Below, piece by piece: positions 6,788-13,257 of a stretch of 18,524 bases of DNA. How positions within the stretch are numbered: the first letter of the stretch is position 1; each line of letters begins with the position of its first letter. The DNA is taken from contig JBDTWJ010000067.1 in the NCBI GenBank assembly GCA_040006755.1, positions 1 to 18,524 on the forward strand, written 5' to 3'. This stretch comes from JAENVT01 sp040006755 (GTDB lineage: Bacteria; Actinomycetota; Acidimicrobiia; Acidimicrobiales; Ilumatobacteraceae). Below the pieces are notes generated by a model. That model ran no database searches. It had not been told where the DNA came from and worked only from the letters and a program-made list of their open reading frames with translations. A program made the translations under genes and the position numbers.

Positions 6788-7699
6788 GTGCGAGGCCGAT
6801 TTGCTCCATCCCCAACCGGCTCACTGCATCTCGGCAACCTCAGGACCGCGCTGGTTGCCTGGCTGATGGCGCGCCGACATGGTGGCAGCTTCATCGTGCG
6901 CATGGAAGACCTCGACAGGGTGACGTCGTCGCCGGCTCACGAGGCCGACCAGCTCGCCTCGCTGCGCAGCATCGGCCTCGACTGGGACGATGAGGTCGTT
7001 CGACAGACGGATCGTTTCGATCTGTACCGGGATGCCATCGGCCGCCTGCAGTCCGGTGGCCTCGTCTACGAGTGCTACTGCACCCGGCGCGAGATTCGCG
7101 AGGCGGCTCGAGCACCGCAAGGCGCGGACCCTGATGGCATCTATCCAGGGACGTGTCGGCAGCTGACCGAGCGCGATCGAGCGAAGCTTCGCGCCGAGGG
7201 TCGCCGGCCTGCACTGCGCCTGATCAGCGACGGTCTCGACGAATCGTTCGAGGATCGATTCAGTGGGAGACACGTCGGACGCGTCGACGATCTCGTGTTG
7301 CAGCGCAACGACGGCGTGCCCGCGTACAACCTCGCTGTCGTCGTGGATGATGCCGCACAAGGCGTGACCGAAGTCGTGCGCGGCGACGACTTGATTCCGT
7401 CGACACCTCGACAGATCATGTTGCATCGCCTGCTCCATCTACCGATTCCGCAGTACGCCCACGTGCCGATGGTGCTCGCGCCGGACGGGACACGTCTGGC
7501 AAAGCGACACGGCGCTGTGACGTTGGCCGACCTGGCTCATCGCGATGGCTCATCACCCGGTGACGTATGTGGGCGCTTCGCCGAAAGCCTCGGCATCCAG
7601 ACCCGCGGGCGACCGATGTTGGCGCCGGACCTGCTCGACGAATTCGATCCTGACGTGATGCCGTCGACACCTTGGTACCTCTCCGACGACGAACTCTGA
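6788..7699 (+). CDS. gluQ: Glutamyl-Q tRNA(Asp) synthetase
   Basis: A 303-residue truncated relative of glutamyl-tRNA synthetase that activates glutamate and attaches it to queuosine at the wobble base of tRNA(Asp). It begins MRGRFAPSPTGSLHLGN, including the HLGN form of the HIGH motif (14-17). Zinc ligands are visible as Cys96, Cys98, Tyr119 and Cys123 (ECYC ... IYPGTC). The KMSKS-like loop is LAKRHGA (237-243). The anticodon-binding domain of GluRS is absent, and the length fits GluQ-RS rather than GluRS. The GTG start is set by the N-terminal motif; no ribosome binding site is seen. It is followed 13 bases later by a 2OG/Fe(II) oxygenase and is divergent from the GGDEF-EAL gene. Its substrate implies that queuosine is present in this organism. 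Confidence 0.93.
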   Translation: MRGRFAPSPTGSLHLGNLRTALVAWLMARRHGGSFIVRMEDLDRVTSSPAHEADQLASLRSIGLDWDDEVVRQTDRFDLYRDAIGRLQSGGLVYECYCTRREIREAARAPQGADPDGIYPGTCRQLTERDRAKLRAEGRRPALRLISDGLDESFEDRFSGRHVGRVDDLVLQRNDGVPAYNLAVVVDDAAQGVTEVVRGDDLIPSTPRQIMLHRLLHLPIPQYAHVPMVLAPDGTRLAKRHGAVTLADLAHRDGSSPGDVCGRFAESLGIQTRGRPMLAPDLLDEFDPDVMPSTPWYLSDDEL

Positions 7700-7712
7700 C
7701 ACGATCGCGGGG

Positions 7713-8291
7713 ATGTTCGACGATCTGCAGCAACTGTTCGGATACCAGGGCGCGATCGACGAACGGATGTCCGTCGAGCTGGTCGCACCCGATCTGGTCG
7801 TCATTCCGTGCTGGACGCCGCCGTTCTGCGCCACCGTGGTGCGCGCGGCCGAGGCCATCGGTGCCTTTGAGCCGCAGGCCGGCGATCCCGTCCCTGGTCA
7901 CGAAGTATCGCTCGCCGTCATCAGCCCCCGCTTGTTCGAAGCGGTGCAAGAAGACTTCGGTGCCCGCATCTGGCCGCAGATGCAAACGGTGTGGCCATTT
8001 GTGGACTACTACGGACTACGGGATGCCTTTGTCATTCGTTACGCGAAGAGCGAGCAGGAATCGCTGCGAATTCACCACGACGTCGCTCAGATCTCGGGCT
8101 CGATCAAGCTCAATGACGCCTACTCGGGGGCTGACCTGGTGTTCCCGCGGCAGCGGTTCGACAACTCGAGTGTCGGCGTCGGCGAGCTGCTGGTGTGGCC
8201 GTCGCTCGTCACCCATCCTCACGAGACGGCTCAGCTCGAGGATGGAATCAAATATGCGTTGACGGTGTGGTTCGAGTTGCCGACGTTCTGA
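7713..8291 (+). CDS. Small 2-oxoglutarate/Fe(II)-dependent oxygenase
   Basis: A 192-residue protein with the double-stranded beta-helix features of the prolyl-4-hydroxylase-like 2OG/Fe(II) family. RIHHDVAQ carries the HxD iron ligands (His121, Asp123), THPHE supplies the distal His (His170, or His168), and GIKYALTVWFE (178-188) contains Lys180, ten residues after His170, in the place of the basic residue that binds 2-oxoglutarate. The segment LNDAYSGADLVFPRQ (133-147) is the usual strand pair leading to the acidic/hydrophobic core. No signal peptide or membrane segment is seen. The ATG at 7713 directly follows GGGG. It is close behind gluQ, so co-transcription is likely, but no functional link with tRNA is evident. 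The substrate is unknown. Confidence 0.75.
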   Translation: MFDDLQQLFGYQGAIDERMSVELVAPDLVVIPCWTPPFCATVVRAAEAIGAFEPQAGDPVPGHEVSLAVISPRLFEAVQEDFGARIWPQMQTVWPFVDYYGLRDAFVIRYAKSEQESLRIHHDVAQISGSIKLNDAYSGADLVFPRQRFDNSSVGVGELLVWPSLVTHPHETAQLEDGIKYALTVWFELPTF

Positions 8292-8304
8292 GGTCTCCAT
8301 CGAC

Positions 8305-8310
8305 TAAATT
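8305..8310 (+). promoter_or_regulatory. -10 element of the L,D-transpeptidase gene
   Basis: TAAATT (TANNNT) ends eight bases before the ATG at 8319. A GGAGG at 8314-8318 touches the ATG, too close to work well as a Shine-Dalgarno site and overlapping the expected transcription start, so a leaderless or near-leaderless mRNA is likely. Confidence 0.5.
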
Positions 8311-8318
8311 GGTGGAGG

Positions 8319-9266
8319 ATGAATCGGCGAGCTGTGTCCCAAACCTTGTCGCTGCTGTTCCCCGTCCTTGCACTGGCGCTTTCGTCGTGCTCGCAGAACG
8401 GCTCATCGGTGTCGGCGCAGACCATTCCTCCGCCCATCACCTTGTCGGGTCTACCCAGGCCGACCGCGGGCGAGGTCGTCACGACACCGGCGACGACCGA
8501 GGCACCCACGACGACCCAGGAGCCCACCACCGCCGTCGAGCCGACGACCACCACCGAGGCACCGACCACCACGGTAGAACCAACCACGACGACCATTCCA
8601 TTGCCCTCCAACGTCGAGATCGTCGGGCCAGCCGAGACTGGTCTCCAGGCGGTTGGCGGCCACAGTGGCGAGGCGACTGCCGTCATCCAGGCCAGGTTGC
8701 TGCAGCTCGGCTTCTGGAACAGCGGTGCCGACGGCGACTACGGCTTCAGCACCAAGCAAGCGGTGATGGCGTTCCAGAAGTACCTCGGGCTGCCGCCCAA
8801 CGGTCTTGTCGACCAGACGACCGCCGACTACCTGGCCAACTTCGTGGAGCGGGGCCACGCTGCTGCCGACACCGGCACGCTCGTGGAGGTCGACAAGGCG
8901 AAGCAGTTGCTGTTCGTCGTCGTCGATGGCAAGACGCAGTGGACGTTCAACACGTCGACCGGAAGCGGCATCCCATACGAGGCGCAGAACAAGAACGACC
9001 CGACCAAGATCGAATCGGGCGACGCCATTACTCCCGATGGCCTGTTCCGCACGACCCGCGAGCGTCCGGAAGGTTGGTGGGAAGGCGACCTCGGCAAGAT
9101 CTACCGGCCGAAGTACTTCGTCGGCGGCATCGCCGTGCATGGCATGACCAGTGTGCCCAACCATCCGGCCTCGCACGGTTGCGTGCGACTCAGCACTCAG
9201 GCGATGGACTTCATCTGGGATCAGAACCTCATGCCGATGCGCATCCCGGTGTGGGTGCACAGCTGA
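8319..9266 (+). CDS. Lipoprotein L,D-transpeptidase with peptidoglycan-binding domain
   Basis: A 315-residue exported cell-wall enzyme that forms 3-3 cross-links in peptidoglycan or attaches proteins to it. It begins with a lipoprotein signal (hydrophobic 8-21, lipobox ending LSSC with Cys24). A long Thr/Pro/Glu linker with repeated EAPTTT and EPTTT units covers about 52-95. A PG_binding_1 domain follows (about 117-172, SGEATAVIQARLLQLG ... GLVDQTTADYL). The YkuD catalytic domain runs from about 188 to the end: His274 in AVHGMTS and the active Cys288 in SHGCVRLS (285-292). The linker presumably spans the wall so that the catalytic part can reach peptidoglycan. The gene ends four bases before the converging degenerate-GGDEF gene. 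Family and location are well supported; the precise reaction (cross-linking versus anchoring) is not. Confidence 0.92.
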   Translation: MNRRAVSQTLSLLFPVLALALSSCSQNGSSVSAQTIPPPITLSGLPRPTAGEVVTTPATTEAPTTTQEPTTAVEPTTTTEAPTTTVEPTTTTIPLPSNVEIVGPAETGLQAVGGHSGEATAVIQARLLQLGFWNSGADGDYGFSTKQAVMAFQKYLGLPPNGLVDQTTADYLANFVERGHAAADTGTLVEVDKAKQLLFVVVDGKTQWTFNTSTGSGIPYEAQNKNDPTKIESGDAITPDGLFRTTRERPEGWWEGDLGKIYRPKYFVGGIAVHGMTSVPNHPASHGCVRLSTQAMDFIWDQNLMPMRIPVWVHS

Positions 9267-9270
9267 CAGA

Positions 9271-10035
9271 TCATCCCACCAGTTCGCGTAGCTGCCTGTC
9301 GAGGTCGATCGTGGTCGCCGGTAGCTCGCCGCCCGAGACCGTCGGGTCTGCGGAGCGCGCGATCGGCGCTTCCTGGAGCTGCTGCGCGAGAGCGGCAGCG
9401 CGATGGCGTGTCGACTCCGACTTGCTGGCCAGCACGATCACCCTGCTGCGGTGCCGCACCACGGTCTCGCCGCTGCGGAAGACGTCACTGATGACTCCTG
9501 CTGTCGTGATCATCACTGCGTCACGCTCGAACGGCGCGAGGTCATCAGTGTTTACATCGACGATGACGAAGCAGTAGGCATCGGTCGGCGCGATGCCGAA
9601 CGCCCGGCAGTGCTGGTAGATCTCTTTGAGGCGGAGGCGCAATACGGCAGGCGTGCCGACACCGGTGACGGCATCAAGGCACGTGCCGGCGAAAGAGCCG
9701 CGTACGTAACGCTCGGCCCAGCCTTCGGTGAATGCCGCGATCGATGCGAACGAGCTCAATTCGGTGCCCTGCGAGCGCTTGGTCAGCGTCGTCAGCGTCT
9801 CCAGCCACGAGTTCAACTGCTCGAGCGGCCACCCGAGGTCACCGAGTGTGTTCCCCAACCGTCGCAACGCTCCGCGCAGCCCGCGCCGCTCGTGCAGCGC
9901 CTCGACGACACCGGTTGCGGCGTCGACCACGCTGAGGTCGAGCTGCTCACCGGATTCGAGCTGGATCAACGAGAGCCATTGATCGAGGGTTGTTTGCCAT
10001 GGGGTGCAGATGAGACGCCTTCGCGAACTGCCCAT
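9271..10035 (-). CDS. Soluble protein with degenerate GGDEF-like domain
   Basis: A 254-residue protein that I read as a catalytically dead GGDEF relative. Residues 119-222 follow the fold pattern: CLDAVTGVGTPAVLRLRLKEIY (119-140) resembles the DPLTGLxNR entry helix, FVIVDVN (156-162) the LxLxDLD strand, and VVRHRSRVIVLAS (192-204) lies where ARLGGDEFVxLL should be, with no GGDEF residues left. It cannot be a diguanylate cyclase; it may bind another ligand or act as a scaffold. Residues 1-115 are helical with no recognised domain. No signal peptide or membrane segment is present. It starts 35 bases after the MBL-Rieske gene stop, on the same strand, so they may be co-transcribed. Start is uncertain. 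The family call is inference from pattern; it could also be an unrelated actinobacterial protein. Confidence 0.65.
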   Translation of the reverse strand: MGSSRRRLICTPWQTTLDQWLSLIQLESGEQLDLSVVDAATGVVEALHERRGLRGALRRLGNTLGDLGWPLEQLNSWLETLTTLTKRSQGTELSSFASIAAFTEGWAERYVRGSFAGTCLDAVTGVGTPAVLRLRLKEIYQHCRAFGIAPTDAYCFVIVDVNTDDLAPFERDAVMITTAGVISDVFRSGETVVRHRSRVIVLASKSESTRHRAAALAQQLQEAPIARSADPTVSGGELPATTIDLDRQLRELVG

Positions 10036-10070
10036 AACCCGTTATCGGCAGCGCGAGCGACGGCCTTGAG

Positions 10071-11627
10071 TCACTTGTCGGCTCGGCGGATCCGCAGCTT
10101 GCGATCGTCGGCCGTGAAGCAGCGACCAGTCTCGAGATCGAAGCGCCATCCGTGCAGCGTGCACACCAGTTCGCCGTCCTCGATCTCGCCGAAAACGCTG
10201 AGATCGGCCTGGCGATGTGGGCACAGCCGCTCGACCATGTAGTCGCCGATCCGGATCTCCTCACCGGCCAGATCGCTGCGGTTGGGGTCGAGCCGTCGCC
10301 TTGCTTCTGCCTCGGCGCGGCGCATGCGTTCAGGCGACAGCGACTTGAAAAAGTTGTACAGGTATTCGTTGAACGAGCCTTCACGCCACGCGCGGAATCG
10401 GCACGACAGGAACAGAGCGTTGCTCCAATCGACGGATCGCTGAGCCGCCACGGTCTCGACGAGCTCACGCTGGATCTCGAATCGGAACGCGTACTTCTCG
10501 CCCGCGAACTCGCGCAACTGACCGTTTGGAAAGTCGATGATCACATCGAGGTCGCCGGCGCAAAGCAGACAGCTGTCGCCGATGCCAGTTCGCAGCGCGG
10601 GAGCCATTGCCAACAGCGGTTCCCACCACGCCTTCAGCGTTGGCAGCAGATCGGTGCTCGGCGGATTCCAGTGGCGATGCATGTCGTTGAGCCACGGCAT
10701 CCAGTCGGCCTGGTACTCACGGAGGTAGTCGGCTTTCTGGTCGAAGATCTCCTCGACGGCCTCGTCGGCGATCGGGTGCGTCACGCTGATGGAGCCGGCG
10801 GTCACGTCAACGGTGGTTCCCGGTATGGCCAGCACGCCTCGGTGACCTGCGTCTTCGAGCCGGCTCATGAAGGCGCGCTGGTCGGGAAAGATGCTCAGTT
10901 CGTTGCCGGTGATCACATTCAGCCCGAACAGCTCAGGGTCGAGGAACGCCGGCGGGCCGGCACTGGGCACGACCGCCCTCGCGCCGATCGCTTCAACGTA
11001 CCGCATGGCCCTGGCGAACTGGCTGGCGACCTTGGCGTCGACCAGCTCACGCATGCGCTGGGGAGGCTCGTCGTAGACCATCGGGTACCAGATGGCCCCG
11101 CTGTACTGGAGCCAGTGCAGATCGACCGGGCCATGAGCGCGCAGCGCATCGAGATCGTCGGTGCGGCAGTCATTCTGATTGACGAGCCGCCCAGTGCCGT
11201 CGCTGACGACGAGGGCCGAGTCACCACCGGGCCCGTCAGTGATGCTGGTTTCCACGTGTATGGCTATTCGCAGACTCGGGCCGAGCGCCATCTCCTCACA
11301 GTCAGTAGTGCGGATGACGTTGTCGAAGCCCAGCGCGCGGATCCGGCGTTCGAGCTCATGCGTTGGATAGCCGGGTACGAGCACCGTGGTACGGCGGTCG
11401 ACGTGATCTGCGAGCCACGGCTCGTCGAGGTGGTCGCCATGTAGATGCGAGATGTACAGATAGGTCGGATGCTCGATGCGCTCCATCAGTTCGGGTGACA
11501 ACTGATCGTTGCGCGGAAACACGAACCACGACCCGAAGAAGGCCGGCAGGAACCAGGGGTCGCACAGGATCGACCCGTCGAGCGTGTCGATCAAGATGCC
11601 GGCGTGACCGACCGATGTGGCGCGCAT
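10071..11627 (-). CDS. Metallo-beta-lactamase fold plus Rieske protein (CMAH-like)
   Basis: A 518-residue, apparently cytosolic protein. The N-terminal part (about 1-270) is a UlaG/CMAH-like metallo-beta-lactamase fold with SHLHGDHLDEPW (His61, His63, Asp65, His66). The central region (about 290-440) contains VIIDFPNGQLREF and a helical stretch, as in bacterial CMAH-like proteins. The C-terminal part (about 455-515) is a Rieske [2Fe-2S] domain with Cys469-x-His471 and, after 17 residues, Cys489-x2-His492. These domains occur together in CMP-N-acetylneuraminate hydroxylase, but there the Rieske domain is N-terminal, so the order here is swapped. It is probably an iron-dependent redox enzyme; sialic acid is not implied by any neighbour. 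ATG at 11627 has no ribosome binding site but has TAGCCT eight bases upstream. Confidence 0.85.
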   Translation of the reverse strand: MRATSVGHAGILIDTLDGSILCDPWFLPAFFGSWFVFPRNDQLSPELMERIEHPTYLYISHLHGDHLDEPWLADHVDRRTTVLVPGYPTHELERRIRALGFDNVIRTTDCEEMALGPSLRIAIHVETSITDGPGGDSALVVSDGTGRLVNQNDCRTDDLDALRAHGPVDLHWLQYSGAIWYPMVYDEPPQRMRELVDAKVASQFARAMRYVEAIGARAVVPSAGPPAFLDPELFGLNVITGNELSIFPDQRAFMSRLEDAGHRGVLAIPGTTVDVTAGSISVTHPIADEAVEEIFDQKADYLREYQADWMPWLNDMHRHWNPPSTDLLPTLKAWWEPLLAMAPALRTGIGDSCLLCAGDLDVIIDFPNGQLREFAGEKYAFRFEIQRELVETVAAQRSVDWSNALFLSCRFRAWREGSFNEYLYNFFKSLSPERMRRAEAEARRRLDPNRSDLAGEEIRIGDYMVERLCPHRQADLSVFGEIEDGELVCTLHGWRFDLETGRCFTADDRKLRIRRADK

Positions 11628-11635
11628 TCGAACCG

Positions 11636-11641
11636 AGGCTA
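11636..11641 (-). promoter_or_regulatory. -10 element of the MBL-Rieske gene
   Basis: On the minus strand TAGCCT (TANNNT) ends eight bases before the ATG at 11627, and there is no Shine-Dalgarno sequence between. The same hexamer occurs before pheA. A leaderless transcript is likely. Confidence 0.55.
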
Positions 11642-11699
11642 GTGAGCGCGGTGGTTGATCGGGCTTCGCAGCCCGGTCGTGAGCCGGGGCGGCGACGAA

Positions 11700-12500
11700 C
11701 TAGGCGACGGGCGGGTCGGTGAACTGCTGACCTGACCGAGACACGTGCTCCGTCCACGTGCTGCCGTCCCAATAGCGCAACTCGAACCGTCCTGCCGGAT
11801 CGGCATACCAACCTGCGGGTACCGCGGGTGCGGCCGGCTCGGGAGTTGCTGCTGCGGGCGTGGCGGGAGCTGAGGTTGTGGCGGCCGCAGGCGTCGAGGC
11901 GGCCCCAGGCGTCGACGCTGCGGGAGTCGGCGCAGGTGCCGGCTGATAGCCGGATGTCGTATCGGGTTCGTACGTCGTCGCAGGCTGGATGGTGACTGAC
12001 GGCTGCACGCCGGTGGTCTCAGGTGACGGTGACGGTGACGATGGTGACGGTGACGATGGTGACGGTGACGACGACGAGGTTGCCGACGAGGGACTCGCCG
12101 GCTCTGGAGCGATTGCCCATCCTGAGGGTTCGGTGACCGGCTCCGACGTCGATTCCGACTTCGAATCGGCGCCGGACTCGGACTTGGCGGGCAGGGCCGG
12201 AGAGGAGGGTTCGTCGTCGGCCTGGTTGTCGCTGATGGCGCTGATGGTCTCTGCGGCCTTTGTGGATGCGGCGTCGTCTTTCGTGTCGACCTTCGCGTCG
12301 GCGGCGGAGGGCTTGCTCTCGCCTGCTGCCTTGGACGAATCGGAGTCGTCAGCCTTGTCGCGGCGCATGAAGGCGGTGACATCGCCGCCCGTCGGGACGA
12401 TGGCAACGACCGACCACCCCTCCGCAGCTTTGGCGGTGAGCTTCACGGCGAGAGCTGATGGATCGTAGGAAGAGGCGCTGATCGATTCGAATTCCTGCAT
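11700..12500 (-). CDS. Low-complexity protein with C-terminal DUF2510
   Basis: A 266-residue protein in three parts. Residues 1-48 form a compact globular domain (YDPSALAVKLTAKAAEGWSV, then GGDVTAFMRR), resembling small DUF4177-like domains. Residues 50-225 are disordered: first acidic and Ser/Lys/Asp-rich, then Ser/Pro repeats, then a Pro/Ala/Thr stretch. The last 39 residues are a DUF2510 domain (GWYADPAG, RYWDGSTWTEHV), a short Trp-rich module frequent in Actinobacteria and often linked to membrane proteins. No membrane segment is visible here. The ATG at 12500 is chosen because the globular domain begins there; the longer open frame upstream lacks protein-like character, and TACGCT precedes this ATG by eight bases. 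Function is unknown. It lies between the ABC operon and the MBL-Rieske gene on the same strand. Confidence 0.78.
   Translation of the reverse strand: MQEFESISASSYDPSALAVKLTAKAAEGWSVVAIVPTGGDVTAFMRRDKADDSDSSKAAGESKPSAADAKVDTKDDAASTKAAETISAISDNQADDEPSSPALPAKSESGADSKSESTSEPVTEPSGWAIAPEPASPSSATSSSSPSPSSPSPSSPSPSPETTGVQPSVTIQPATTYEPDTTSGYQPAPAPTPAASTPGAASTPAAATTSAPATPAAATPEPAAPAVPAGWYADPAGRFELRYWDGSTWTEHVSRSGQQFTDPPVA
12028..12072. repeat. 15-bp in-frame tandem repeat, three copies
   Basis: The unit GGTGACGGTGACGAT (last copy ending GAC) repeats three times inside the DUF2510 gene, preceded by a further GGTGAC at 12022-12027. On the coding (minus) strand it encodes repeated Ser-Pro units (SPSPS). 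Being a multiple of three, changes in copy number would alter linker length without breaking the frame. Confidence 0.85.
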
Positions 12501-12508
12501 GGATCGAG

Positions 12509-12514
12509 AGCGTA
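12509..12514 (-). promoter_or_regulatory. -10 element of the DUF2510 gene
   Basis: On the minus strand TACGCT (TANNNT) ends eight bases before the ATG at 12500; no Shine-Dalgarno sequence follows it. It suggests a promoter separate from the upstream ABC operon, from which the gene is 79 bases away. Confidence 0.5.
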
Positions 12515-12579
12515 GTGTGCAGCGACGCCGGTTGCGTTCACGCTGGAGAAGGTCGACGACGACTTTTCGAGTGGTGGTG

Positions 12580-13257
12580 TCAGCTGGGAAGCACGAGCGT
12601 ATGTACGTCGGTCTCGGCGGGTGGTCCGTCGTACACCAACTCGCCGTCGCGCAGTGCCAACAGCCGCCCGACCTGCTCAACGAAGCTGAGCTCGTGAGTG
12701 GCGATCATCAGGGTTGCGCCGCGCCGCGAGGCAGCTTCGAACAGGCCGAGCAGTGCCTGCTTTCCGGGCTCGTCGAGACCCACGAACGGCTCGTCGACCA
12801 ACAGCAGGCTGAACGGCCGGACGAACGCGAGCGTGATTGCCGCCTTCTGGCGCAGCCCACGGCTGAACGTCGTGGGAATGTCGTCGCGGCGTGGCCCGAG
12901 GCCAATCTGTTCGAGCAAGTCGTTGGCACGTTGTTCCCAGTCGGTGACTCCGTGCAGTCGGGCGACAAACTCGAGGTGCTCCCAGAGCGACAGATCGTCG
13001 TAGAACGTTGGGGTGTCGCTGAGCCACGAGAGCAACCGCCGGGCCTCTTGGGACCCCGCGTCGTGGCGGCCGATCCTGACGCTTCCGTCCGTGGGGTCGA
13101 GGAGGCCGGACGCCATCTTCATCAACGTTGTCTTGCCGCTGCCGTTGTGACCGACGAGCGCGACCCTGGCGCCGCTGTCGATGTCGAGCGTCAATGGTTC
13201 GAGGGCCGGCCGATCGCCGTACGTCTTGGTCAGTTGGCAAGTCGCCAGTTCGGTCAT
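12580..13257 (-). CDS. ABC transporter ATP-binding protein
   Basis: A 225-residue ATPase subunit, driving the membrane protein encoded just upstream. Walker A is GHNGSGKTT (36-44), the signature is FSRGLRQK (131-138), the form common in ABC-2-type exporters, Walker B is LLLVDEP (151-157), and the switch His is His188. At the Q-loop position (WLSDTPTFYDDLSLWEHL, about 78-95) the usual Gln appears to be replaced by Asp81, which is unusual. Its ATG overlaps the permease stop by four bases (ATGA), so translation is coupled. The start is fixed by this overlap and by the family N-terminus; the open frame further upstream is a shadow of the permease gene. The substrate is unknown; last gene of the lar-sulfurtransferase-ABC operon. 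Confidence 0.93.
   Translation of the reverse strand: MTELATCQLTKTYGDRPALEPLTLDIDSGARVALVGHNGSGKTTLMKMASGLLDPTDGSVRIGRHDAGSQEARRLLSWLSDTPTFYDDLSLWEHLEFVARLHGVTDWEQRANDLLEQIGLGPRRDDIPTTFSRGLRQKAAITLAFVRPFSLLLVDEPFVGLDEPGKQALLGLFEAASRRGATLMIATHELSFVEQVGRLLALRDGELVYDGPPAETDVHTLVLPS

Noticed and set aside
8195..9577. 460-codon + strand frame through the oxygenase and L,D-transpeptidase genes
   Set aside because: It crosses two well-supported genes in another frame and is composed of His/Arg-rich low-complexity sequence.
10152..11444. 430-codon + strand frame opposite the MBL-Rieske gene
   Set aside because: No recognisable motif, and the opposite strand has intact HxHxDH and Rieske motifs.
12501..12680. 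Upstream extension of the DUF2510 frame (60 codons)
   Set aside because: The extension overlaps the end of the ABC ATPase and is Arg/Cys-rich; a -10-like hexamer lies directly before the ATG at 12500.
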